Shown: positions 8,302 to 17,485 of the stretch, piece after piece
Position numbering within the stretch: position 1 is the stretch's first letter
Layout: each line of letters opens with the position of its first letter
Assembly (NCBI GenBank): GCA_910587165.1
Contig: CAJUKP010000006.1
Location: 72,796 to 136,795, forward strand
Source of the DNA: an uncultured Duncaniella sp.
GTDB taxonomy: Bacteria > Bacteroidota > Bacteroidia > Bacteroidales > Muribaculaceae
Direction: 5' to 3'
Length of the DNA stretch: 64,000 bases
Position numbers and translations under genes: made by a program
Notes under the pieces: generated by a model
What the model saw: only the letters and a program-made list of their open reading frames with translations
Told to the model about the DNA's origin: nothing
Database searches by the model: none

Positions 8302-9714
8302 TCACACTCTTTTTTCAAGTAGAATCACATTTTCAACGTGCTGCGTATGTGGGAACATATCCACAGGCTGGACCGCCTTGAGGTCATATTTCTCATGAAG
8401 CAGCGCCACATCACGGGCCTGGGTGGCGGGGTTGCAGCTCACATAGACAATCTTTTCCGGCTCCGCCGCAAGTATCACCTTGACCACATCATCATGCATT
8501 CCGGCACGTGGAGGATCGACAATCATGACATCCGGGCGTCCATGTTCTTCTATGAAGGCCGCATTGAGCACATCTTTCATGTCGCCGGCGTAGAAGTCGG
8601 TATTGTCAAGACCGTTGGCCGAAGCATTGACTTTCGCATCCTCTATAGCCTCAGGCACATACTCTATACCGACAACCTTACGGGCATTGCGCGCGATGAA
8701 GCAAGCTATCGTACCTGTCCCTGTATAAAGGTCATAGACAAGCTCATCACCTGTGAGACCGGCAAAATCACGGGCCACGCTGTAAAGACGATAGGCCTGC
8801 CGTGAGTTTGTCTGATAAAACGACTTCGGGCCTATACGGAAACGCAGGCCCTCCATATCTTCCTCAATATACGGTTTACCTTTGTATAGCACCGGTTCGA
8901 GATCGTTCATCGAATCATTCAGCTTGGTGTTGACCACATAGAACAGCGACGTAATCTCCGGAAACTCGGCGGCTATGGCGCTCATCAGCGATTCTATTCT
9001 GGCTTTGTCATCCTCGCCTACCGACATGACCACCATCACCTCGCCGGTATCGGCAATGCGTATCATCAATGTGCGCAGGAAACCATGATTGGCCCGGATA
9101 TCATAGAACTCAAGATCGTTTCTCTTTCCAAAGTCCTTGATGAACAGCCTGATCCGGTTACCCAGATCATGCTGGAGATAACATTTATCTATATCAAGCA
9201 CTTTATCAAAACCGCCCGGGATGTGGAATCCGGCAGCTCTACGGTCAGGAAACTCCTCGCCTGACCGCAGCTGATCGAAAGTGAGCCACATCTTTGACGA
9301 GAATGTATATTCCATCTTGTTACGGTATTGCCATATTGTCTCCGAGCCCAAAATCGGCGAGAGTTCAGGAAAGGGAACCTTGGCTATACGCTGGAGTGCA
9401 TCCTGGACCTGTTTCTGCTTGCATTTCAGCTGAAACTCATACGGAAGGTGTTGCCATCTGCATCCGCCGCATACAGTGAAATGGCTGCAGCGCGGCTCCT
9501 CCCTCATAGCGGATGCAGCCACAAGCTTTTCTATGTGCCCTTCGGCATAATTCTTTTTCTTACGGTCAAGCTTGACGTCGGCCACATCGCCTGGAGCGCC
9601 GAAAGGTATAAAGACAACCATATCATCCACTCTGGCAAGAGCATTGCCCTCAGCAGCGACATCGGTGATCTCGACATTCTCCAACAGCGGGAGTTCTTTT
9701 TTCTTTCTACCCAT
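8302..9714 (-). CDS. rlmD: 23S rRNA (uracil(1939)-C5)-methyltransferase
   Basis: The protein has an N-terminal TRAM-like RNA-binding domain (about 5-60), the iron-sulphur cysteines CSHFTVCGGCRWQHL plus a later Cys (LKCKQKQV), an S-adenosylmethionine fold (YDLYTGTGTIACFIA), the DPPRAGMH motif and the catalytic cysteine in VYVSCNPATQARD near the C-terminus. These mark the RlmD/RumA family, which methylates U1939 or a neighbouring uridine of 23S rRNA; exact target is family inference. The length is 470 aa. It is divergent from mutS2 and has a plausible promoter at 9837-9867. Confidence 0.92.
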   Translation of the reverse strand: MGRKKKELPLLENVEITDVAAEGNALARVDDMVVFIPFGAPGDVADVKLDRKKKNYAEGHIEKLVAASAMREEPRCSHFTVCGGCRWQHLPYEFQLKCKQKQVQDALQRIAKVPFPELSPILGSETIWQYRNKMEYTFSSKMWLTFDQLRSGEEFPDRRAAGFHIPGGFDKVLDIDKCYLQHDLGNRIRLFIKDFGKRNDLEFYDIRANHGFLRTLMIRIADTGEVMVVMSVGEDDKARIESLMSAIAAEFPEITSLFYVVNTKLNDSMNDLEPVLYKGKPYIEEDMEGLRFRIGPKSFYQTNSRQAYRLYSVARDFAGLTGDELVYDLYTGTGTIACFIARNARKVVGIEYVPEAIEDAKVNASANGLDNTDFYAGDMKDVLNAAFIEEHGRPDVMIVDPPRAGMHDDVVKVILAAEPEKIVYVSCNPATQARDVALLHEKYDLKAVQPVDMFPHTQHVENVILLEKRV

Positions 9715-9836
9715 TTACTGAATAAATCATCCTGCCCACCACAAAAATTTCGCCGGCAATGGCAAATAAGCGCCATTGGCCGACGATTCGTCTATATGAT
9801 AGGTCAGGTTAGTTTAGTTGTCATTTCTATTTTTGG

Positions 9837-9867
9837 CAAAATTATTAAAAATCGGCTGCATCGCAAT
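9837..9867 (-). promoter_or_regulatory. Promoter for rlmD
   Basis: On the minus strand: -33 ATTG (9864-9867), 19-base spacer, -7 TAATTTTG (9837-9844). This predicts a leader of about 115 bases before the ATG at 9714. Confidence 0.5.
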
Positions 9868-9955
9868 AATTCGTTTACATATTTTACGCCTTATTCACTT
9901 CATTTAAGAATTAAATCTATTGATCATCCTTCCGGAACCCGACTGTATCTGAAAC

Positions 9956-9987
9956 ATTGCAAGGTCAAAAGAAATTCACTAAATTTG
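9956..9987 (+). promoter_or_regulatory. Promoter for mutS2, almost touching the start codon
   Basis: -33 ATTG (9956-9959), 20-base spacer, -7 TAAATTTG (9980-9987). Only 4 bases separate the box from the ATG at 9992, so the mRNA should be leaderless or nearly so. Confidence 0.65.
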
Positions 9988-9991
9988 CACT

Positions 9992-12439
9992 ATGATTTTC
10001 CCTAAAAAGATTGAAAGCAAAATAGGTTTCGACAGCGTGCGCGAGCAGGTGTCCGGCAGATGCAGATGCGCCGGAGCGCGTACATTATGTGAGGAAATGT
10101 CTTTTCTCACTGACTTTGCCTCCGTCAGCGATGCGCTTGCCGAGACAGCCGAGATGGTAGCCTCTAACCATAGCGACGAGGGAGTGCCGTTCACCGGACT
10201 GAATGACATTGACTCTTCGTTGTCTCTGGTCAGGATCCCCGGCACCTTCATGGAAGTGAAAGAGCTCGTCAAGGTACGCAGGATGTTGGGATGTTTCAAT
10301 GAGATAGACACATATTTCCGACGCAACCGCACAGAAAACGGCAATACCCCCTATCCGCACCTCGACAACATCAGCCGGCCGCTTGAATTGATTTCCCCTA
10401 CCCTCGCATCAGGCATAGACAGAGCAGTCGATGAGACTACGGGCACTGTGAAAGACACCGCATCCCCCACTCTCGCCGACATACGCCGCCGCTTGCGCAG
10501 TATGTCAGGACGTATCAATTCCATTCTCCGGAATGTGCTTTCAAAGGCGATATCGCAAGGATTGCTCGATGCCGACACCGTCCCATCCGTGAGAGACGGA
10601 CGCCTCGTCATACCGGTGCCCCCCATGCACAAGAGACAGATACAGGGTATCGTGCACGATGAGTCTGCCTCAGGCAAGACCGTTTTCATAGAGCCGGCTG
10701 AAGTGGTGGAGGCAAACAATCTGACACGCGAGCTTGAAATGGAAGAGCACCGTGAAGTGATAAGGATACTCACAGAGATCGCCGACACTATCCGCCCCCA
10801 TATCCCGGAGCTTCTCGAGGCTGCATCGGTAGTCTACCGTCTTGACTTCATCAACGCCAAGGCCAGATATGCCGATGACATCGGAGGAATCATGCCGCAT
10901 CTTCACGACAGGGAGGAACTTGAATGGTACCATGCCTGTCATCCCGGACTGAAAATGACTCTCGAGAAACAGGGACGCGAGATTGTACCGATCGACATAA
11001 CTCTCAATTCCAAAGACAGGATACTTGTCATATCCGGCCCCAATGCCGGCGGAAAATCAGTATGTCTGAAAACTGTGGGCACCCTGCAATATATGGCTCA
11101 GTGCGGACTGCTGCCGCCAGTCTACGAAAATTCCCATTTCGGTATATTCATGGATATGTTTGTCGACATTGGCGACGACCAATCCCTTGAAGATGACCTG
11201 TCAACATACTCGAGCCATCTCAAAAGCATGAGATTCATGCTTTCACACGGAAGAAAAGGATCACTGTTTCTCATTGACGAGATGGGTTCGGGCACCGAGC
11301 CCCAGATCGGCGGAGCACTGGCCCAGGCGATTCTTGACGAAATGAACAAACAGGGAATGTGGGGTATAGTCACCACACATTACCAGAATCTGAAACTGTT
11401 TGCCGATGACACGGATGGTCTTATAAACGGCTCGATGCTCTATGACAGGCATCTGATGCAGCCACTGTTCAAACTCTCGATTGGTAACCCCGGCAGCTCA
11501 TTCGCGGTAGAGATAGCAAGGAAGACCGGACTTCCGAAAGAGATAATAGACCGTGCTGAGCAAATAGTCGGCAGTGACTATGTGAACATGGACAAGTATC
11601 TCCTCGATATTGCCCGTGATAAAAGATATTGGGAAAACAAGCGTGCCGACATCCGTAAGAAAGAAAAACAGATCGACGAGCGGTTGTCCCGTTATGCCGA
11701 TGACGCCGACACTCTCCGCACCATGCGTCGCGAGATAATTGAAGAGGCCCGTGCCGAGGCAAAGCGCATCATTGACTCTTCCAACGCCATGATCGAGCGC
11801 ACGATAGCAGACATCAAAAAGGCCAATGCCGAGCGTGAGGCTACCCTTGAGGCACGCCGCAGGCTCAAGAGCGACCGTGAGGCGCTTGAGAAACAGGCGA
11901 ACACAGGCGAGCACACTTTGCTCGCCCGCGCGCCTAAAAAGAAAAAGCCGAAGGAGCAGACCATCCGTCCGGATCTCCGTGAGGTAAAAGCGGGTGAAAA
12001 CGTGCGCCTTGACGGACAAGGCACCGTTGGAACCGTGCTCGAAGTGAACGGCAAGAACGCCATTGTGGCATTCGGCAATCTGAAAACCACAGTCAAGACA
12101 GCGCGTCTCACCGTCACAGACGCCAAGCCGAAGACCGAGAAGAAATCAGTGCTCAGTATGTCGACCATCGACTCCGGCTATGAACGCCAGCTCAGTTTCA
12201 AACAGGAGATAGATGTGAGAGGCATGAGAGCCGACGAAGCCATCCAGGCCGTCACATATTTCATTGACGATGCGATCCGCTTCAACGCATCACGTGTCCG
12301 GATTCTCCACGGAACCGGCACAGGAGCCTTGCGCCAGGCCATCAGAGCATATCTGGCTACTGTGGCCGGTGTCATGAATTGCCATGACGAGGATGTCAGG
12401 TTCGGAGGTGCCGGAATTACTGTGGTCAACCTCGATTAG
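9992..12439 (+). CDS. mutS2: MutS2 (DNA mismatch repair-like ATPase and Smr endonuclease)
   Basis: The 815-residue protein shows the MutS core and clamp, a Walker A SGPNAGGKS near residues 347-355, Walker B (LFLIDEMGSGTEP), a long charged coiled-coil (about 520-640), and a C-terminal Smr domain from about residue 741 (IDVRGMRADEA ... LHGTGTGALRQ). MutS2 lacks the mismatch-recognition domain; in other bacteria it suppresses recombination or acts on collided ribosomes. Length and order of domains are normal. The promoter lies directly before the ATG. It is the second Smr protein in the window (see 1817). Confidence 0.95.
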   Translation: MIFPKKIESKIGFDSVREQVSGRCRCAGARTLCEEMSFLTDFASVSDALAETAEMVASNHSDEGVPFTGLNDIDSSLSLVRIPGTFMEVKELVKVRRMLGCFNEIDTYFRRNRTENGNTPYPHLDNISRPLELISPTLASGIDRAVDETTGTVKDTASPTLADIRRRLRSMSGRINSILRNVLSKAISQGLLDADTVPSVRDGRLVIPVPPMHKRQIQGIVHDESASGKTVFIEPAEVVEANNLTRELEMEEHREVIRILTEIADTIRPHIPELLEAASVVYRLDFINAKARYADDIGGIMPHLHDREELEWYHACHPGLKMTLEKQGREIVPIDITLNSKDRILVISGPNAGGKSVCLKTVGTLQYMAQCGLLPPVYENSHFGIFMDMFVDIGDDQSLEDDLSTYSSHLKSMRFMLSHGRKGSLFLIDEMGSGTEPQIGGALAQAILDEMNKQGMWGIVTTHYQNLKLFADDTDGLINGSMLYDRHLMQPLFKLSIGNPGSSFAVEIARKTGLPKEIIDRAEQIVGSDYVNMDKYLLDIARDKRYWENKRADIRKKEKQIDERLSRYADDADTLRTMRREIIEEARAEAKRIIDSSNAMIERTIADIKKANAEREATLEARRRLKSDREALEKQANTGEHTLLARAPKKKKPKEQTIRPDLREVKAGENVRLDGQGTVGTVLEVNGKNAIVAFGNLKTTVKTARLTVTDAKPKTEKKSVLSMSTIDSGYERQLSFKQEIDVRGMRADEAIQAVTYFIDDAIRFNASRVRILHGTGTGALRQAIRAYLATVAGVMNCHDEDVRFGGAGITVVNLD

Positions 12440-12522
12440 TATGGTCAAGGGCATAAAGTCTACAAAAGAGGTCATTTTGTAGAAATATTGCTTCCCCATG
12501 AAGCGATTACTCTATTTTTTTG

Positions 12523-12530
12523 TAATTTTG
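12523..12530 (+). promoter_or_regulatory. -7 box for the fumarase gene
   Basis: TAATTTTG matches TAnnTTTG and lies 47 bases before the ATG at 12578. No convincing -33 box is seen. It lies within the longest open frame that starts at 12488, which argues for the later start. Confidence 0.5.
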
Positions 12531-12577
12531 TAGAATCAAATCTACTCAAATCATTTAAACACAAAATACTTCCCGCT

Positions 12578-14227
12578 ATGGCGACAAAACCGTTCAAGTA
12601 TCAGGAAATGTTCCCTTTAGGACCTGACACTACCGAGTATTACAAACTCACATCCGACTATGTGAAAGTTGAGAACTGGGGTGGGCACGAGTTCCTCGTT
12701 GTTGATCCTCAGGCACTCACAGTGCTTGCCCGCGCCTGCACCCATGACAACGCATTCTATCTGCGTCGCGAGCACAACGCCATGGTGGCGAAGATCCTCT
12801 CTGATCCGGAAGCTTCGGAAAACGACAAGTTCGTGGCTCTCACCATGCTCCGTAACGCCGAGGTGGCAGCCAAGGGACAGCTCCCCTTCTGCCAGGATAC
12901 CGGCACCGCCATCTGCCATGGCGAGAAAGGACAGAATGTATTCACTGGATGCAACGACGAGGAACGCATATCCGAGGGTGTCTACATCACATACACCACT
13001 GACAATCTCCGCTATTCACAGAACGCACCCCTCACCATGTATGATGAGGTCAACACAGGTTGCAACCTTCCCGCACAGATAGATATCCACGCGACCGAGG
13101 GTGATGAATACAAATTCCTTTTCGTGGCAAAAGGCGGAGGCTCGGCCAACAAGACATATCTCTATCAGGAGACAAAGGCAATCCTTAATCCCAAAACACT
13201 CATCCCCTTCCTCGTCGAGAAAATGAAGAGCCTCGGCACCGCTGCCTGCCCTCCCTACCACATTGCAATCGTCGTAGGCGGAACATCAGCCGAGAAGAAC
13301 CTCGAAGTGGTCAAGAAGGCCTCTGTGAAATACCTCGACGCACTGCCCACCCACGGCAATGAACTCGGTCACGCATTCCGTGACATCGAACTTGAGAAGC
13401 AGCTCAAGAAAGAGGCTGAATGTCTCGGTCTCGGCGCACAGTTCGGTGGCAAATACTTCGCTCACGATATACGTGTGATCCGTCTCCCCCGCCACGGCGC
13501 ATCATGCCCCGTTGGCATAGGTGTGTCATGTTCAGCCGACCGCAACATCAAGGCAAAAATCAACCGCGAGGGTCTGTGGATTGAGAAGCTCGATACAAAC
13601 CCCGGCGAGCTTATCCCTGAGGAATACCGCAACCAGGGCGAAGGCAATGCCGTGAAGATTGACCTGAACCGCCCGATGGCCGAGATTCTCGCCGAACTCA
13701 CCAAATACCCCGTGGCAACCCGTCTCTCGCTCAACGGCACAATCATCGTTGGCCGCGACATTGCCCACGCCAAGATCAAAGAGCGCCTGGACAAGGGCGA
13801 ACCGATGCCCCAGTATCTCAAGGATCATCCCATCTACTATGCAGGCCCTGCCAAGACTCCGGAAGGTATGCCCTCCGGATCATTCGGACCGACAACAGCC
13901 GGCCGTATGGACTCATACGTCGACCAGTTCCAGGCCGCCGGTGGCTCAATGGTCATGATAGCAAAGGGCAACCGCAGCAAGCAGGTCACTGATGCCTGCC
14001 ACAAGCATGGCGGATTCTATCTTGGATCAATCGGTGGTCCGGCCGCTATCCTGGCACAGAACTCCATCAAGAAGGTTGAGCTTCTCGAGTATCCCGAACT
14101 GGGCATGGAAGCCATCTGGAAGATCGAAGTGGAAGACTTCCCCGCTTTCATCCTTGTCGATGACAAGGGTAACGATTTCTTCACTGAGATCTCGGAAAAA
14201 TGCAAGGGCTGTGGCCTGACAAAGTAA
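12578..14227 (+). CDS. Fumarate hydratase, class I (iron-sulphur type)
   Basis: The 549-residue protein has both parts of the two-domain class I fumarase: the N-terminal alpha part (FCQDTGTAICHGEKGQNVF, NLPAQIDIHATEG, KGGGSANKTYLYQ) and the C-terminal beta part (GRDIAHAKIKERLDKGEPMPQYLKDH without a break, YYAGPAKTPEGMPSGSFGPTTAGRMDSY). It interconverts fumarate and malate, in this group mainly in the reductive direction towards succinate. An upstream ATG at 12488 precedes the -7 box, so I place the start at MATKPFKYQ. A histidine kinase gene begins 1 base after the stop. Confidence 0.93.
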   Translation: MATKPFKYQEMFPLGPDTTEYYKLTSDYVKVENWGGHEFLVVDPQALTVLARACTHDNAFYLRREHNAMVAKILSDPEASENDKFVALTMLRNAEVAAKGQLPFCQDTGTAICHGEKGQNVFTGCNDEERISEGVYITYTTDNLRYSQNAPLTMYDEVNTGCNLPAQIDIHATEGDEYKFLFVAKGGGSANKTYLYQETKAILNPKTLIPFLVEKMKSLGTAACPPYHIAIVVGGTSAEKNLEVVKKASVKYLDALPTHGNELGHAFRDIELEKQLKKEAECLGLGAQFGGKYFAHDIRVIRLPRHGASCPVGIGVSCSADRNIKAKINREGLWIEKLDTNPGELIPEEYRNQGEGNAVKIDLNRPMAEILAELTKYPVATRLSLNGTIIVGRDIAHAKIKERLDKGEPMPQYLKDHPIYYAGPAKTPEGMPSGSFGPTTAGRMDSYVDQFQAAGGSMVMIAKGNRSKQVTDACHKHGGFYLGSIGGPAAILAQNSIKKVELLEYPELGMEAIWKIEVEDFPAFILVDDKGNDFFTEISEKCKGCGLTK

Positions 14228-14228
14228 T

Positions 14229-15431
14229 TTGAGCAATATATACGACATACGACGATACGGCATCATCAGTTTTCTGGTGGTGTCGGTCGTTGTAGTCGCT
14301 TTGTTTCTGTACTTTTCCGACTCATTGGTGAGAGATCTTTCCGCACAGGAACGGTCAAGGATGCAGATCTGGGCCGACGCGACACGGGAAATTGTCAACA
14401 CTGAGGTTGACGAGAATACCGATCCGGCCCTCATCGACTTCCTCCTGTCCATAATAGAAGACAATACTAATATACCGGTCCTGCTGACCGACGCGGAAGG
14501 GAACATATTGATGCACCGTAATTTCCGGTTGCCGGAAGAAATTGACTCACTCACCCCGTTTGACTTATCAGAAGCCAATGGAAAGTTCCTGTTAAAGAAA
14601 CTTGAATCACTCCGCGACACCCCGAATATCATAGAGATTGATATGCAGAGTGCAGGGAAACAGTATCTCTACTACGAGGACTCAAGATTACTCAAGTCTC
14701 TTAACTACTACCCGTACATACAGGTTCTTGTCCTTCTGGCGTTCATCCTTATCGTCTACTACGCAGTCTCGTCGACAAAACGCGCCGAACAGAATAAGGT
14801 GTGGGTGGGACTGTCAAAAGAAACCGCCCACCAGCTCGGTACCCCTATCTCGTCACTCATGGCGTGGATGGAACTTCTCGGGAGCATGGGTGTCGACAAG
14901 GATATCGTGGCCGAGATGGACAAGGATGTGAGACGTCTTTCCACCATCGCCTCCAGATTCTCCAAGATCGGATCAAGGCCGTCAATGGAAATAGAAGATC
15001 TCAACTCCGTGGTGAAACGGTCGACCTCATACATGACGACCCGTATTTCAAAACGAATAAGTCTCACAGTCGATTGCTGTCCGCAACCACTTGAAGTGAA
15101 GCTGTCCGAACCACTCACCGAGTGGGTAATGGAAAACCTCATCAAGAACGCCGTTGATGCTATGGAAGGTGACGGATCCATCCATGTGAGAACCTGCCGC
15201 GAGACTGACCATGCGGAAATCGACATCACAGATACAGGCAAAGGCATATCGAGGAAAAACCAGAAGAATATATTCAGTCCCGGATTCACTACCAAGAAGA
15301 GAGGCTGGGGACTGGGACTCACCCTTGCAAAACGTATCATCGAAGAGTATCACGGTGGCAGAATATATGTCAAGAACTCTGAAATCGACCGCGGAACCAC
15401 ATTCACAATAGAACTTCCTTTGAGCAAATGA
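14229..15431 (+). CDS. Orphan sensor histidine kinase
   Basis: Two membrane segments (about 10-29 and 161-178) flank a periplasmic sensor region of about 130 residues. The phospho-acceptor is H201 in KETAHQLGTPISSL, the variant H-box common in Bacteroidetes kinases; the ATPase has ENLIKNAVDAM, DTGKGI, FSPGFTTKKRGWGLGL. No response regulator is adjacent. The only start that keeps the first membrane segment is a TTG at 14229, immediately after the fumarase stop, so translation may depend on the upstream gene. The stop overlaps the prmC start (ATGA). Confidence 0.88.
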   Translation: MSNIYDIRRYGIISFLVVSVVVVALFLYFSDSLVRDLSAQERSRMQIWADATREIVNTEVDENTDPALIDFLLSIIEDNTNIPVLLTDAEGNILMHRNFRLPEEIDSLTPFDLSEANGKFLLKKLESLRDTPNIIEIDMQSAGKQYLYYEDSRLLKSLNYYPYIQVLVLLAFILIVYYAVSSTKRAEQNKVWVGLSKETAHQLGTPISSLMAWMELLGSMGVDKDIVAEMDKDVRRLSTIASRFSKIGSRPSMEIEDLNSVVKRSTSYMTTRISKRISLTVDCCPQPLEVKLSEPLTEWVMENLIKNAVDAMEGDGSIHVRTCRETDHAEIDITDTGKGISRKNQKNIFSPGFTTKKRGWGLGLTLAKRIIEEYHGGRIYVKNSEIDRGTTFTIELPLSK

Positions 15432-16279
15432 ATCTCCGAGACAAGATAAACCAATGCATCACACAACTTGCCGCTGTATATGACAGCCGCGAGGCAAGAA
15501 ACATCCTTGAACTTGCCATCGAGCATCTGAAAGGCTGGAACAAGGTGGACATTCTGATGAATTCCGACAAGGAGGTCTCAGATTTCATCTCCGGGAAGAT
15601 CGACGCTATCGTGGACCGTTTGCTGAGATATGAGCCTATCCAGTATATCCTCGGCGAGACATATTGGCACGGGTTGAAACTGAAAGTAGCACCCGGTGTA
15701 CTCATACCCAGGCCTGAGACATCTCAGCTCGTCGACATCATAACCGATGACAACCACGCCTCTGATCTCAGTGTGCTCGATATATGCACAGGTTCAGGAG
15801 CCATAGCCGTAGCCCTCTCAAGGAATCTTGATTTTCCGGACGTCACAGCCCTCGACATATCCAAAGATGCCCTCGGAATAGCCGAAGAGAATGACCGCGA
15901 CCTCCATACAGGGGTGAAATTCATCATGGCGGACATCCTGAAGCCACTCCCGTTTGACAACGGATCTTTTGACATAATCGTCTCAAATCCTCCATATATA
16001 TGCGAGAGCGAACGTCAGGAGATGAGCGCCAATGTGCTTGATTTTGAGCCGTCGATCGCACTCTTTGTCCCGGATTCCGATCCATTGAAGTTCTACAGGC
16101 CTATCGCTGCAGAAGGACACCGCATAGCCCGTGACGGAGGAAGATTGTACCTCGAGATCAATCCGGCCCATGCCGACGCACTCAAATCGCTTCTCGTTTC
16201 CGAAGGATGGACGGACGTGACGATATTAAACGATATCACCGGCAGACGCCGGTTCATCAAAGCTGTCAAAGGAGAATGA
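15428..16279 (+). CDS. prmC: Peptide chain release factor N5-glutamine methyltransferase
   Basis: The 283-residue protein methylates the GGQ glutamine of release factors RF1 and RF2. It has an N-terminal helical domain, the SAM motif DICTGSGAIAVALS (about 111-124) and the catalytic NPPY (about residues 187-190, IIVSNPPYICESE). It overlaps the kinase gene by 4 bases at the 5' end and recX by 4 bases at the 3' end. Confidence 0.95.
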   Translation: MNLRDKINQCITQLAAVYDSREARNILELAIEHLKGWNKVDILMNSDKEVSDFISGKIDAIVDRLLRYEPIQYILGETYWHGLKLKVAPGVLIPRPETSQLVDIITDDNHASDLSVLDICTGSGAIAVALSRNLDFPDVTALDISKDALGIAEENDRDLHTGVKFIMADILKPLPFDNGSFDIIVSNPPYICESERQEMSANVLDFEPSIALFVPDSDPLKFYRPIAAEGHRIARDGGRLYLEINPAHADALKSLLVSEGWTDVTILNDITGRRRFIKAVKGE

Positions 16280-16767
16280 TCCAACGACGTCCGCTCACAT
16301 ACGATGATGCCCTCAACCGTGTGGCGTCGCTCTGTTCCAAGTGTGAACAATGCTCGCCTGATCTCATCAAGAAGATGAAAGGATGGGGTGTATCCGATTC
16401 CGATATCAGAAGAATCATCAGCAGACTTGAGGAGATGCGATTCCTTGACGACGAACGTTTTGCCCGGGCATACGCCCATGACAAGCTGCGCTTCTCCGGT
16501 TGGGGACGAATGAAAATCGCACGCGGGCTATGGGCCAAACGGCTTCCGCGTGATATCATAGATATGGCTATTGCCGAGATTGATGAGGAAGAATACAATG
16601 ATGTGGCCATGAGAGTCATGTCCTCACGTTGCCGTCTCAATCCCGGGCTCCTCGACAGCTATGAGGATCGCGTCAAGCTGCTGCGTCATGGTGTCAGCCG
16701 TGGATTTGAGATAAGTCTCATATCAAAAATAATAAAAACACTCCAGTATCAGCGTGATGACAGGTAG
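16276..16767 (+). CDS. recX: RecX-family regulatory protein
   Basis: The 163 residues show three-helix repeats of the RecX family, including LEEMRFLDDERFARAYAHDKLR and GWGRMKIARGLWAKRLP. RecX binds RecA filaments and limits their activity. The longest frame starts at 16207 inside prmC; the ATG at 16276 overlaps the prmC stop as ATGA and gives the usual length, so it is preferred. recA is not in the window. Confidence 0.88.
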   Translation: MIQRRPLTYDDALNRVASLCSKCEQCSPDLIKKMKGWGVSDSDIRRIISRLEEMRFLDDERFARAYAHDKLRFSGWGRMKIARGLWAKRLPRDIIDMAIAEIDEEEYNDVAMRVMSSRCRLNPGLLDSYEDRVKLLRHGVSRGFEISLISKIIKTLQYQRDDR

Positions 16768-17479
16768 AATTGTCCGGTCTATGAGTGAGATGGCCAACAG
16801 CCTTCTCAATATCATCATCCCAAGGGTATGTGCCGTCTGCGGCACTGCGCTGGTCGGGGGTGAGGATGTGATGTGTCTCGGATGCCGGGCAAAAATGCCT
16901 GTAACCGGACAATATCTGAGGCAGCCTAACGATATACACGAACGTCTCATCTCACTGCGGGCACCTCTATGCAAAGCCACCTCCTATTTTCTGTATCACC
17001 GTGGCAATCCGTATGCAAAGCTCATCCATGACACAAAATATCACGGCCGCCCTAAGATTGGCCGCAAGCTTGCGGCCGAGCATTGCCGCCAATTGCTCCG
17101 CACAAGTTTCTTCGATGGGATCGACTCCCTTGTCCCCATACCGCTCCATCCCCTGAAATATCTCAGGCGCACTTACAATCAGTCTGAGGAAATTGCCAAA
17201 GGGATATCAGCCGCAACATCACTCCCTATCCTGACAAACCTGAAGACAGCACGATATCACAGCACACAGACCCGCAAATCGGCAACCGACAGAAAACTCA
17301 ATGCAGCCGGATCGTTCAAGGTGCATCACCCTGAAGAGCTTACCGGCAGACACATCCTCCTTGTTGATGACGTGATCACCACAGGAGCCACAATGCTCGA
17401 AGCGATGGAGACCATAAAGGCAACCTGTCCATCAGTGAAACTCAGCGTTTTCTCGTTAGCACTCACATCAAATTCCTGA
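16757..17479 (+). CDS. ComF-family phosphoribosyltransferase-like protein
   Basis: An N-terminal zinc-finger-like cluster (CAVCG...CLGC, about 25-45) is followed by a phosphoribosyltransferase fold with the PRPP loop ILLVDDVITTGATMLE near the C-terminus and RRTYNQSEEIAKGI in the middle. ComF proteins are linked to DNA uptake in naturally competent bacteria; in Bacteroidales the role is not established. A GTG at 16754 precedes the ATG at 16757; both overlap the recX stop. The length (240 aa) is normal. Confidence 0.88.
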   Translation: MTGRIVRSMSEMANSLLNIIIPRVCAVCGTALVGGEDVMCLGCRAKMPVTGQYLRQPNDIHERLISLRAPLCKATSYFLYHRGNPYAKLIHDTKYHGRPKIGRKLAAEHCRQLLRTSFFDGIDSLVPIPLHPLKYLRRTYNQSEEIAKGISAATSLPILTNLKTARYHSTQTRKSATDRKLNAAGSFKVHHPEELTGRHILLVDDVITTGATMLEAMETIKATCPSVKLSVFSLALTSNS

Positions 17480-17485
17480 CCAAAC

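Noticed and set aside
12488..12577. 30-residue N-terminal extension of fumarase
   Set aside because: The -7 box TAATTTTG at 12523-12530 lies inside it, and class I fumarase similarity starts later.
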